A stretch of 64,000 nt of DNA from Branchiostoma floridae. Its lineage: Eukaryota > Chordata > Leptocardii > Amphioxiformes > Branchiostomatidae. The stretch spans positions 8,983,196 through 9,047,195 of the forward strand of contig NC_049984.1 of assembly GCF_000003815.2 (NCBI RefSeq), in the 5' to 3' direction. Below are positions 37,759 to 51,098 of this stretch, one piece after another. Each line of letters begins with the position of its first letter. The stretch's first letter is position 1. The notes beneath the pieces were generated by a model. It was given only the letters and a program-made list of their open reading frames with translations. It made no database searches and had not been told where the DNA came from. The position numbers and the translations under genes were made by a program.

Positions 37759-38567
37759 TGACCTTACCTCTTTATCGATATTTACCTCCATGAAATGTCA
37801 TGGAATGGAGGTTATATTTTCTGTTATGTGTCTCCCTTACCTGCTTTGTAAGCTTACTCAAGAACGGCTGGATGGATTGGTTTCATACTTGTTGTGTTGG
37901 TGGGGTGTGATGAAAGCTCGAATCGATGAGATTTTGGGAGCCGTATCTGTCGTTATAATTGATGTAATATCTGAAATCACCCCTATATTTGAGATATATT
38001 GGTACAGGCCTCGTGCTTGATGTGTTGGTTAATGGCTTTAGCTCCAAGCAGATGGTGAGGTGACAGCTGTTAGCAGACGGGGTTGGCGCCAAGTATTCAT
38101 CTTACAGTTGGTGTTGGGCTGTCAGAGGACAGTGTGCATCTCGTTTTTGTACCGTGTGAACAGCTGATGTTATGACATATTGGTGGAAAATCAAATCACC
38201 ATCTGACTAAAGTTGGCCACATCCCTTCTTCTTTCTGAGTTTCCCAACTTCCTCCCACCACACAGCTCTGAGGCACATAGTCGAACCTCAATAATGCTGA
38301 CAACCTTAGACATTTTAAATGCCAAACATCAAGCTTAAGGAACACCACGCTACCATATGCCGTCGACCTCTTAAACGCACATTACACAATTAAGTGTCAC
38401 ATTTTGATAATTACTAATCAGATGGTCATCCTCTGTGTCATTAAATAAATACACCACTACTTTCCCACAACATTTATATTATATAACCATTACTCTCAAA
38501 TACAACCGACTATAAACATACATACCATCCACAAAAAAGCAATAAATATTTCATGGAGGTATGAGGT
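37759..38567. mobile_element. Inverted-repeat element with TACCTCCATGAAAT ends
   Basis: TACCTCCATGAAAT at 37783-37796 has a perfect 14-bp inverted partner ATTTCATGGAGGTA at 38548-38561. Outside these, GTGACCT (37759) and AGGTCAC (38563) extend the symmetry. Inside, GGAATGGAGGTTATATTTTC, GGCTGGATGGATTGGTTTCA and TGGTGGGGTGTGATG resemble the family B repeats at 787 and 48780. No coding content recognised. Confidence 0.5.
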
Positions 38568-39429
38568 CACCGAACTCTAGTTTCTTATGATGTTATATGC
38601 CTTGAATCAAAGTAAGTAACTTAGTTGCTGTGTCCCCCTACCTTTGTAAGCTTAAAAGAAGACATATGTTACAATCAAGGGGAACTGCACTTTGAAAACT
38701 TTATTCCATACAGAATTCTCTTTTTTCCCTCTACAAAGTGGCTGGTGCATAGAGAAAGATAGGATATCATCAAGATGTTCTGACAGTAAGTCAAATAAGT
38801 CTTATACATGTATCATTACTCACCAAAATATAACATCTATTTATCAAAGATGTACAAAGTTCACCTCAACCAACTTTTTTTCGATAATAATTTGTGAAAT
38901 ACACAGTGAAATTGTAACTTGTTACTCTTTGACTTTGAAAAGGCTGAATAAATTCAGCTTTAATCCCAATACATTAGAGATAGGATTTCTTTTGACATAT
39001 ACAGAACATTTGCAGCACACTGCAAAAAGATAAGGCACTAAGTTCTTGGTTTAAAACTGTAATCTAGATAGATAAGTGTAATCATAACATGGCCAAAATG
39101 TTCACAGACTTGGCATATACATTGTACATATATCAATCTTTACATATTAGTTCACATCAAACAGTGACAATTCAAAATGCATAGCAGCAAGTTCCCATGT
39201 AGTATAGACATTAGGCAACATTTCCCCTGACTACTGCCTTTTTCAAATATAGTTTTTATTCACCCTATATACATTTAATATAATCCACTGCAGTAGAGAA
39301 GTCACAATAGCCAACAAATTTACAGCAAACAAAATATCCTCAAGAGGCACCCTTAACGAATCTAGAGATGTGGAAAGTGAGCCCTTGTTGTGAAACTTTG
39401 ATGCACTCCAACATAAGGCTTAAATCAAA

Positions 39430-39435
39430 TTTATT
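39430..39435 (-). terminator. Candidate HYDIN polyadenylation signal AATAAA
   Basis: TTTATT on the plus strand reads AATAAA on the HYDIN strand, about 75 bp past the stop codon. Other TTTATT copies occur further left (about 39255 and 38700), so a longer UTR is possible. Confidence 0.4.
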
Positions 39436-39509
39436 TGAATTAATGTACGGTTTTCTGCCTCTGAGAAGCTTTAGGATTCCAAATCCACCAAGCTGTAGCT
39501 GTTCTGTGT

Positions 39510-42500
39510 TTAAGATGGTGTAACTCCCTTCACGTAGAAGGTCCAGGTAACATTGTGCTCCCCCCCTGCCGATCTGGGGCAGGACACCACCAGCTTACCC
39601 ATCTTGGGTGCCTTACTCCCACTAGTGTTCCCCTCAAACCCTACAATGATGCTGTGGGTTTTCTTGGCTCGGATGGTTTCTCCTGCCTTAACACTGAAGG
39701 CAGTGTTATCTACAGTGAAGGTGAACGCTGTGGTGTGTGGGAAGATGTTCTTGAAGGGGATGGAGGCAGTGGAGCCAGCACGGATGGTGTACGGTCCCTG
39801 GGGTTTGGGCGCCAGACAGTTCCCTACGAGAGGGAAGGTGTACTCCCCACCGACGGCTGACGAGACGGTCAAGGTCGCGCGGGACTGGCCAAGTTTGGAG
39901 GGTTCATAGGTCACGTCAATCCCCACTTCTGTACCGCCCTGGGACCCAGGAGCTGCATTTACTGTCTTTTCTACATGGAAATCACTGTTGTCAACCTGAA
40001 CAGGATAGAAAACCAAAAAAAAAAAAGATCAGATGAAATACAATGTGAAACTGCAATTTCAGCACTAAGGCCATCTCCACCATGCCCACAAAGTGACTTA
40101 CAAAACTAAGAAAGGGCTGAGTTTGTATTTGTCTATTGCCACTCATGTAATTTACAAAGCTCTTGATCAATAAAGAGTAGGTAAAAACACTTGTTAATTT
40201 GGGGACCAAATTCAAGTTAATCAGGTCTTCTAGATCCCCCTACCCACTCATCAATTTGTTCATGAAGCAATATGTTTGCCACCTGGCCTATTTTCCTGCA
40301 ATACAAATCTGGTGCTTGGAGAATTCTCTGGTGGAAGCCTAACAGTATCAAGCAAGGAGGAATAAAATATTGGATGAAATAAGATCTGTACCTTGCAGAG
40401 ATATTCCACTTTCTGTTTGGAGAAGTTGGTGAGATGGGCTGTCTGTGTCTGGTTGGCCCCCAGGCTGGCTTTGAAGTGCAGCGCTCTCTCTGGGCCAGCT
40501 GGCAGGGCCCTGAGGACCAGGTCATACGTGTAGTGGCCCAGCTCACTGCTGTACAGGGCCAGGCGGCCATTGGTCTCCCCTGCCTTCAGTGGCAAGTACT
40601 CAAACATCATCGAGCCCTGCAGAGAACATCAGGAAACGTACAAATGTTAACAAGCCCAGAAATGTCCTTCAAAGCTCACAAATCCCTTCACATTGCAAAG
40701 AAAATCTGACCATACACATGTATCTTAGGCTTTTATACAGATGAAGAGGCACATTGTACAATTCAACACTGCTTAGTAAACTTAAAACCACTTAGAGGAC
40801 TGAAGATATCACTGTTTATGACAACACTTTGTCAGAACATCCTCTTTTAAAGAAAAACTCTTTAAAAAATATAAGTGTACACTTACATCTTACAGATAGC
40901 ATCAATCTACACAAAGATAGGTGGGCTTAATCCTCTATCTTTTTAGAGGAAATCTGAAGAAGTTTGCAAGATATGAATTTATGTGAGGAATACAAGGGAA
41001 GTGTGATGTCTGTACCTCCGACTGTGCAGGAACCACAAACTGAGGCGGCAGGCTGACGTCGGCCACCTTACAGTCCGTGGAGAAGGTGATGGGCACGGCC
41101 AGGGGGTTCTCCACTGTTACCGTGTGTGAGGCGCTCTGGCGTACAGGTGTGGTCAGGTACAGGGTACTGATGGTGCCGGGCGGAGTCGCTTTGAACGTCA
41201 CAAAGTAGAACTGGTACTCTCCAGTAGTGTCCTCCCGGAACACAACCTAATGTGATAACAATGCCACATATGAAAGTCACTTAGAAGTTTGAGACTGTTT
41301 GACATAGTTTTGCATGAAGCTAGGTTATAACTTGCTTCAAAAGGTGTGACAAGCAAAGCATTTTAGAAAAGTAATCCTATTAACCAAACAATGAATTACA
41401 TCAACATAATTATTCATGATCATTAACAATGCTTGCTTTATAAGGTACTAGTAGGTCTTCCCATAATGAACAGCAGAGATTATTTTGGAACTATCATTCT
41501 CCTACATATGCTACACATAGCAAATATAGCTCACCTTGCTGGTGACAGTCCCCTCTCTGTGAGCGAAGAAGTTGAGTTTGTAGTCCCTTTTCCCCAGCCC
41601 TGGCACATCAATGTAGTCCAGCCCCTTCAGACTGGTGCTCTGGTCTAGACGGTCTGGCTTCACCATGTCTATACTCACCCGGAACCTGAGGATATAAAAG
41701 TAGGAATGGTTGTACATGTATCTGTTGTTGATGTGCCTTCATCTAATCTTGAAACACATTTGGCAAAGTCAATATGTAGACAAGTTTCCAAAACTTCATT
41801 TCTCTCAAGTAAGATAATAAGATTAATGTTTATTGCAAGTTCGTCCCTGAGGGCTTATTGCAAGTACAAACAACACATATAGTAAAAAAGTTCAATGATA
41901 CTAAGAACTAAATTTCATGTTGTGCTACTGAAGTGTACATGATGCTACTTTTGTTGGGTTTGACTTCACTATATAATAACATTTTCTCCTTTGAGTCCAG
42001 TCAAAGTAAAACATGAAGAAAGACAAAATAACTGTATTACCTCTGTGGATGTTTGAGCCAGTTGGAGACCGTCAGCAGCTCAGTGTATCCTGTCTTACAG
42101 GGCACCTCCCTGGTGATGTTACTGATGGCCTTGGGAGGCTCTGCAGTGCCTGTCAGGTTATACAGCAGGCCTGTTCCGTCAGGTAGGGGGAAGAACACGG
42201 TGCCCTGGACACAAACAGAACATGGACAGTTGGAATGGGATCCACAATCAGCCATGTTTCTCACAAAACAACAATTGTCTCCTGAATCCCCTCGGTTGTC
42301 AGTCAGACAATGACTGTAGGTGTATCTGAGCCTGACCGACCCCATGTAGCCTCCATTTGGCAGCTCCCAAAGTTGAAAAGGTCACTAGTCACTCATAATT
42401 TCCACAAAAGAACAAATTTTTACATGCACTTTACAATTATCACTGGTAAAAATGACATATTGAGGACATGACGATTTTTGCGAAAGCAAGCAGACTGCTG

Positions 42501-45500
42501 GGAATCAGGACATGGAGTGTACGATACTCACTGTGTGCTTCTTCCCCTCGGCTGTCATGCAGAGTGGTTTGTACACCAGCTCGTAGGCTTTGTTCTGCTG
42601 CGGATCCACCAGGAAGGTCTCCAGCCCCGCCCAGAACTCCCCGTCAATCACCGGGTGCAGCTCCCACGTCTGGTTGGTGCGGTTGGAGATGGTGACGGTC
42701 TTGGTGTCCTTCTGGCGGACATGCGTGCTGAAGTTCAGAACCTGAAACCACAAAAAAATCTTGTTAAGATCAAGAAGAGCTAAGCTGATAGTCTAGATTA
42801 TCATCCCATCTGTCTACCACAGCTGATCTAGCTTACAAATTCACCTCAAGTGTTTTTGGAACATAATGTAAAACAAAAGTATGTGTGATACTTTTATACA
42901 AAGAGCTGTAAGGGCCAGACTTCTAAGATTGCTTCTAAGAGAGTGGGGACCATTACACTGCGATTTTGTAATGTCTTTACATTTCTGTACCTTATGTTTT
43001 TCTTAAAGTTTGTATATCTGCTTCTGCTGTGCTGTATTATGTATCTTTGAAATGCAATAAAAATAAGAAGCAAAAAAAAGATTGCTTACCTCCTTGAGAG
43101 CAGGTGTGCTGACACACATGCCTGTCAGGGTCAGGAGGATCTTCTTCCTCCCTTCAGTCACACACTCCAGGTCCTACAGAGGAGAGATGATATGTTTGGA
43201 AATGTTTGGTATGGACAAGAATTACAGATGTTGGATCTCTGTCTGTATCTATCATTCCATGTCAGAGCAAGATGTTTCAAACTCTGACAATGTCATATTA
43301 CTGGTACTTTGAATTAGCTTTAAAATTTCTTAATCTTTAGGACTTTTCAGATCAAGTATTTACACAATTCGCTGGGTACTAAAAGTAGATAAAAGCAAGT
43401 TGAAGGTTGTAAAAGTTTCTGCAATTTTACCTCATATCTGATGTCCTGGCTGACTTTGGTTGGGTGGAACACCACATTAAAGGCCACCTCCATCCCAGGT
43501 GAGATGTAACCTTCAGATGGGTTTATGGAGAAGTCAGGCGCAAACTGCCGTACTTTCCACTGGAACCTGATGGGCACAGTTTAGACATTACATCTGAAAT
43601 AGCTTCACACCAGCATAAATCATGATAATTTCATTAGACACAAACCATACATTTGTAGTAATTGATGGAAATCTGTATATTGTTGCAAGTAGTATGATAT
43701 TGGAAAAATGAAAACATCTAAAAAATCACTTTTCAAATTACTGTAATCTATATCAGTTTGTAAATGACAACAGTAGATTGAGTACAGAATAGGATAGCAG
43801 CATAAGTTATGCTGCTTGAATTTGCTGCCGGAGTCGTCCAACCAAACTACAGCAAAGGAATAGTAAAAGCAAGCACCTCTTTAAAATGCAGTGAAGGCAG
43901 TAACAAATTCCCTACACAAATCAGATGAGATGGACCAATGGCAAGACCTAATAAACTTATATATCCTTTTCATGGCAAGACAAACAACAAGAGTCTTGAC
44001 TGTTACGGGGATGCAGAATATTTCAACAACTCCTTACTTTGTGCCGATGTCGCCAACATTGCGCATGACCATCCTGCGTGTGCTGCTGCTGCCCATCACC
44101 ACCGCGCCAAACGGGATGGACTCCTGGTCCAGCTGCACCTCGATCCCCTGGCACGAGCCCATCAGGACAAACAGGGGCTGGGAGAACCCTTCACTCTCCA
44201 TCATGACCTGCAGAGGCAAACAAGTGTTTTGATCAGTACCATGGACAGGCCCATTCTGACTATTACGACTATCACCAAAGACAGGCACTATTCTGAGTGG
44301 GTATGATTAGCACCAAGGACAGGCCCTATAATGGGCAGGCCCAAATTCTGTGTATTATAATTAGCACCAAGGACAGGCCCTGTTTCTGAGTGTTATGACT
44401 AGCATAATGGACAGGCCCTACCTCTGAGTGCTATGATCAGTATCATTGACAGCCCGCATCTGACTATTATGATTAGCACCAAGGACAGGCCCTATTCTAA
44501 GTGGGTATGATTAGCACCTCAGACAGGCCCCATTTTTTTTTTATTGTAACTAGCATCATGGACAGGCCAACATTCTGAGTGATGTGACTAGCATTATGCA
44601 CAGGCTCTATTTTTTTAGTGTTATGATTAGCACCAAGGACAGGCCCAATTTCTGAGTGTTGTGACTAGCATCAAGGACAGACCCAAATTCTGAGTGGGTA
44701 TGATTCGCACCAAGGATAGGCCCTATTTCTGAGTTCTATGATCAGTATCAAGGACAGGCCCAATTTCAGATTGTTATGATTAGCACCAAGGACAGGCCCA
44801 GTTTTTTAAGTGTTGTGACTAGCATCATGGACAGTTACAAATTCTGAGTGGGTATGACTCGCACCAAGGATAGGCCCCATTTCTGATTGCTATTTCTGAG
44901 AGCTACATTTTCAGATATTCAGTTTACCTCCTCAGTGAACTGTGGGATACGTGTCCTTGGTGAGAAGGTGACCTCAGCGTTGACCTTGCCGCCGCGTGGT
45001 TTGAGGGTAATGGACTGGTACGGAGAGATAGAGAGCACACGGGAGTCCTGCAGCAGGTGACTGGATGGAGTGCACACCAGACTGGGAACAGATACAAAAA
45101 GAAGACATCAGTTAATTACCTTTATTGTGAAAACTTGGTAAAAATGACAGTCACTATCAACTCTCCTCTACTTTGCTACTTTGTCATTTTCTTGGACCTG
45201 TAAGCCCCAAAACACATGAACACCTGCCGGTATTATCTGTTAATTTTCTAATCGGTCCAAAATCCAGTCAACCGGGACCGGTCCAATAGGAAAAAACAGT
45301 TTTGTACTGGTACACAGTAACAGTATCTACCCTTAAATGATAGTAGTACTATTTGATATGATTTTGTTGCCATACTCACTTAAAGGTGATTGGAGCCAGA
45401 CTCTTGTTGACCAGTGACACTACCTTCTTCACTGTTGTCCCTACCAACAGTGCACCCAGCTGGACAATCTTCTGTCTCTTGTCTGCAACCTCCACCTGTG

Positions 45501-48500
45501 ATCACACCACAAGTCAGACACTCCAAGACACTGATGATAATGTACTTAAAGGTCATTAGAGACAGAAAAGGGACAGAAACACAGACATCTTTGCTATTTT
45601 CTAAAAGCGTATCTGGTATCATAAATCATGATCAAAATACAAACAAAATCCTATTAGCTGTTTGTTTGAATTAGTTAAAATACCCCAAATCAAAAACCAG
45701 ACACCGAAACAAAAAAGAAAAACGAATTTTGAGGAAGAGAAACTTACTGTCATCTCTGTGCCTTCTCCTCGGATTTCAACATTGGTCTGGGAGAGTCCAT
45801 TGATCTCAAAGGGGAGGACGTCAAAGTACTTGACACAGTGACGTGGGAGGAAGGAGATGTGGACCTCACAGGACTCCTTTGGTGAGAGGATGGTCGGTTC
45901 AAACTGCACCTCCAGGTGGGTCGTGTTGGTGAACAGGCAGTTCACACTGGTAGGGGGCAGAAGGTCAGCACTCATCATCAACATGGACAAATGTAACTAT
46001 TTCAGATGTATTTTACTCCTTCCAATTTACATGTTTACTTCAATGCTCCAAACTAAGCCCCCCAAAAACAAAAGACTGGTACAAACTGTATCAAATCCTT
46101 CTTATCTGTTGTCAAAAGGTTTACCAAAGGGAACGTCAGAAGACTGTTCTCAAGGTCAAAGTGTTTGGAGGCAGAATGTGCTTACCTCACTTCCTTGGAG
46201 TCTTTGTTGGTGACCTTCAAAGCGACTTTTCTGACAGGCATGCCAGCATGGTGGACAAAGCAGGGTCCAAAGTCGTAGTTGAGGAAGGAGAAGTGTAGTC
46301 CTGGGGTGACCCCTGACCCGAGGGCCTTCAGGTCATATGTCGGGCCGTTTGTGATCTGGAAAGGACATTCCCAGTGAGTGATAAACTTTTATTGTAGCAT
46401 TTCTTTCTGGTTCTATCACAGGTTTTGAGCAACACAGGTCATATAATCAATTAGCAGGGAGCTTTCAACAAAGGAGTTGTAACAAGTGATCTAACTGGTT
46501 CACAGTATCAAGTAATCTGGTTGGTCGGTAGGCTGAAAGCCACCTGGGTTTGCTTATAAAGTATGGCCAGTGCTTTTTAAAAATTTTCAATTGTCTATAT
46601 GCTTATATAATACTGTTGAAATGGTATGATCCCATATTTTGCTGTTTTTTGCAAACTGTCAGTATCCACCTGTAGAGCCAGCTGACAGTCCTGCAGAGTC
46701 ATCCTGGTTGTTGGGCAGAACGTCAACATGCATTTCTTGTGGGCGCCTACAGGGACACTGCCTATCTCAGGGGAGATGATGACTGTTTCAGGGTTCCTCT
46801 GTTGTTCCTTCAACCAGTTGAAGTCAAAGGTGAACTTGCCGTTGTTGACAATGTGGATGGTCCGCACTGCCTTTTCATAGATCTGAACCTGTCAACCATA
46901 TTGAGAATTCCGTTAGGCCTTTCTTTCTTGACAGTGACACAGCTCATTACACGGGCCAGCCTAGGTAGCTCACATGGGTAACACTAGTTCACCTTTATCC
47001 GTGGGTGCCCTTTATCCGTTGTTTGTTTTTTAACATGGAATTTTAGGCATGTCAAGTTGCCAGGCTGTGGTTTCAAATTGTAATATTTTCAAATTATGCA
47101 GTTTGAAACCGTCATCCGTCGACCTGATCCCTAGATACCCCATCTTTAAAACCAACGGATATAGGTTACCCCGCGGATAATGGTGAACTAGCGTTAACGG
47201 CTAACCAGCAAAAATACAGACGGACATACACACATTTACACAACATACATAGGATTCATTACAATAAGCATTTGAATAGCATTACAATATAGAATTATCA
47301 ATTATCATAAAAACTGGATCATGCATCCACAAAAATATCAGGGAAATTGATAAACGTAAGTTTACTAGCATTGATAGGACAATCATGAAATTAGATCTGC
47401 TAACATTTTATTGTCACAAGCTGTTTGCTGATGAGATTGCATTACCAATGGTGTGGAGAAACAACAGTCTATACACTCACCTGTCCAAAGCTGACCTGGT
47501 TGAGCCCCTGCGGTGTCAGAGTGACCTTCTTACCAGCTGAGTCCTCACATTGTACAGAGGCGTTAGTGGTGTAACCCTCTGCCTTCACGTTCAGAACCAG
47601 CGGCTCTGTTTTCTGCTGTACGTGGCACACGACATTGAAGTTGACCTGCTTCTCCTCAGTGGGACTGAAGGCCACATCGATGGGGAAACTGTACAGACAA
47701 AGGATAACAGTAGGTTGGTATGTCGCCATTGCCATCAGTCACTTGATAACTTTCAAGTGCAATTTGTGCACATTTTAATCTACGAGAATTGCCATTTTCA
47801 CACATCTATCAATTGCAGGATAACACATACTTTATAGATCCCTAAAGCACTTACATAGAATTCCTTTTCTTGACCAAATCTGAAGGTTTACATGTAGATA
47901 ATAAAGCTCTCAAAACCACTGGACCTAGCCTGGATAGTTCTGAGACCAGTCCTAACCTACCTTGCATTTGGCGGCACCGTCCCAGCCATGGGGGTGATGG
48001 TCAGGGCAGCTGCATGGCCCTCAGAGTGTAGGGAAGACTCCAGAAACTCAAAGGCAAAAGATCGAGGTTCCTTGTTGCACAGTCCTATGGTTTCTACAGC
48101 ACTGTGACCTGCAAGCAACAAAAGCAAAATGATGAATGCAGCTGTCAGCATCTGAAACAGGTGTTCTGGTGCCCTTCTTTTAGCTAAAAGTTGGGTGGTC
48201 AGGATCCTTCTTACAATAACTCAAGGTGGCAATATGGTTAATGTCCAAGTGCATTGCTGTTCCCTGCAAGGTATACATATAATACAAGTAAATTGTATAT
48301 AGTTTTTAAAGTAAAAAAAATCCGTCCACTACAACTCAACCTACTTCAGGAATGGCATTACAACTGATAATTAAGCTCCATAATTTATAATAATGGATCA
48401 AAGAATTGACAACATTAGTGTAACTGTACCAAGTAGCAGCGGCTTGAAGTTGAGGTGTGAGCGGTCCATGACGACTTTAGGCTCGGAGGCAGATCCCGTC

Positions 48501-51098
48501 AGTAAGAATGGTACGGAGATGCTGAGCTCAGGGATGGTGAAGCACCAGAAGGACTCCACTACTCCCAGCTGCTGTGTACAGAACTGGAACCCGACCTGGT
48601 AAACAAACAAACAAACAAGGTCAGAAGGGAACAGGTAGACTGCAAACATATGCAGCAAGACAAAAATGCCCCTGCAGTTCCAGAGCAAGCTGCTAGGGAG
48701 CCAAAACATACATCACTTCTTCCTTACATCACAAGCTATCTGCCACCAAAAAATCAAGACCATAGAATGTCCATAGCATGTCCATGTCAAAAGATAGAAA
48801 AAATGGCAGTTCTGCTGCAGTACCAAGGTAACAAACCAGGAGGCCCAAAATTGGCCTTGACCTTTGTCTAACCCAACCGCTACGCACATACCAAATATCA
48901 TTGTAGTACATCCAAAGGTCCTTGTGTTATGTTAACCACAAATAGTCCGAAACACAAACAGACAAACACACAGACACACCAAAAAACTATACCTCCATTT
49001 TTCATGGAGGTAAAAAGGTTATGGCCTGAAAAGGGCATATCTCTTAGACTGACTAAAGGACATCAAAAGATTGGAGAAGTTTAAGTACCTTTGTCTTGCG
49101 TCCCGCCTGAATGTGACCCCGTGATGTCTGGCATGTGAATGGAGATGGTAGCTTGGAGTCTGATTGGTCCTCGTTATTCCAGAGGAAAGAGTAGTCCTTA
49201 TTGGTTGGATTCAAAATGAAGAAGCTCCTAAATGTCAAAAGAGAAGCCATTAAGTACTTTGTGATAGCCACCAAGCCAGGTACTGACAATGCTAGAAAAA
49301 TTTGTATCAAAAGTTTAACAATTCCAAACCCCTCCTAGTCTTAAGTGGAACTATGTCATCTAAACTATGAAACTACATTGTGTGCTAGCCCAACTACCTT
49401 GATGTTTTGACGCTGATCCCAGTGGCAGCAAACTCAATGACCCGTGTGTTGGGGTCCAGAGTAGCGCCAGGTGGTGCGCCCCGAGGACCTCGCATCTGGG
49501 GGTTCCGTCTGGCATTGATGTAATCCGAGTCCTCAAGTTCAAAGTGACAGTAAGGCAGGAGGCCGCGCCCTCGGACTGCCAGCACCGGGGCCTGCTTACC
49601 CTCCTCCAGGTTGGGAATACTGCAGGACAGAAAACAACATTCATGCATGCAGACTTACACTGGAATATAGATTTGGTCGTCTAATTCCTTACAACAGGTA
49701 TTAGACATTGTAAGATGCCGTCTAATTGATGTTGTAAAGTACGCAATCACAGTCAATATATGACATATACTGACTGTCTGTATCTGTACCTATATAGCCG
49801 GTATCGAACTTCAGCATAACACACCAGCAGTCAACACTGTCGTGTTGATATTACCTTACCACTAATGTACATTGTATCAATTTGCTTTCCATACATGGAC
49901 TAAAAGAACAAATGGGAGGATACTGAAACCCACAAGCTGTCAGAACTTCACCGACCTGCAGACGAGTTTGGCCTCGTACTGCCTGATGTCCATCGGCGAG
50001 AACTTGACCGAGAAGGTCTGCTTCTTGCCAGCGGGTACAGTTCCTGTCTCGGGGGAGATGCTGAAGGGGCTGGGGGTGGTCAGGTCCTCCCCGGGGGGTG
50101 GGGACAGCATCATGCGGCTGGACGGGCGCAGGTCGGGGGTCGGAGCCGTTGGGGGTCTGTCTGCGGCAGCGAAGCTGACGGACTTGTGGAGTCCGTCTGT
50201 CACCAGCTGCCAGTTGAAGTGGGCGCTCACTGTGCCTTTGTTGTTCAGTGTGAACCTGGGGGCAAAGGTCACAGTGAATGACATCCCTGCACTCTTTTGA
50301 GCTTTAAAATACAAATTCTAGAGAATTAGAGAAAAACACTACTACTACAGACTCATGCACAGTGTATGAACCCCCCCCCCAAAAAAAACTGCCAAAGCTC
50401 AATGATATTTCTTTCCATCCTTCCTATCAGAGCTGGACAAAGGAGAAACATCTGATCGAGATAGGGTATTAAGAAATTCTATTTCAACATCTGCTGTTCA
50501 AAAATAAAAGATGTTTTCCTTACCCACATCCTAAATATTGCAGGTATTGATTAGGTCTACCCATTGATCATGATTCCACTATAGTTGAACTTACTCATAT
50601 ATCCTTGACTGGAACATCAGTGTGTCTTTGAAGCCAATGGACTCTGTTTTCCACTTCAGCTTGGCAAAGTCACAGGTTGCACTGACTTGCAGCTCCAAAT
50701 CTCTGGTGGAGTTTTCCACGACAGTGTGGCCGGGCTCCTCTGCTGTCTCCGTCACCTTCTTACGGGACAGGCGTGCGGTACCAGAACCAGGGGTAGGCTG
50801 GTCCTTTGTTCTGTGTCAAATACATTAGATATTCCTCTGTCAAGATGACTTACAAGGATGACAACACACAGACAAATGTCAACATCAATAACAACATACA
50901 TCATCATAGCATGAAGCATTGTGTATTATCATCAATATATGCAACAGTGGACATTATTACCGTGAAAGTCTTGAATGCACCTTGTGCATGTTCATGAATA
51001 GGAGGCACTCACGTTTTCTTATCACCCTCTTGTGGCACCTGGATAGTTTCACCGTCCACCCACTTGATGACCCGTAACCGATCATCCCAGTCCTGCAC
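39510..51098 (-). CDS. HYDIN: HYDIN exons 24-45 of window: C-terminal ASH-domain series
   Basis: Successive beta-rich modules carry ASH signatures such as NYDFGPCFVHHAGMPVRK, SVPVGAHKKCMLTFCP, INPSEGYISPGMEVAFNV, LDQESIPFGAVVMGSSS and GVDVTYEPSKLGQSRATLTV. The exon at 49956-50255 has a low-complexity linker (RPPTAPTPDLRPSSRMMLSP) between modules. The last exon (39510-39995) encodes two final beta modules and ends NVTWTFYVKGVTPS. Introns are 200-900 bp and mostly unremarkable, apart from the 38-bp minisatellite at 44230-44885. Confidence 0.85.

Larger units (their letters stand above)
35562..39509. other. Tail-to-tail intergenic region (cadherin and HYDIN 3' ends)
   Basis: AT-rich and noncoding as far as I can see. 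It contains the cadherin 3' UTR on the plus strand, the HYDIN 3' UTR on the minus strand and, between them, an inverted-repeat element at 37759-38567. Several AATAAA hexamers occur on the plus strand (35935, 36378, about 37164 and 37623). Confidence 0.6.

Noticed and set aside
37396-39033. Several 60-113 residue open frames in the tail-to-tail gap.
   Set aside because: Low-complexity, AT-rich composition; no splice or family support; length expected by chance.
48713-48911. Minus-strand open frames over the family B repeat.
   Set aside because: The HYDIN exon joints (48595 and 49089) skip this stretch in phase, and the sequence is dispersed repeat.
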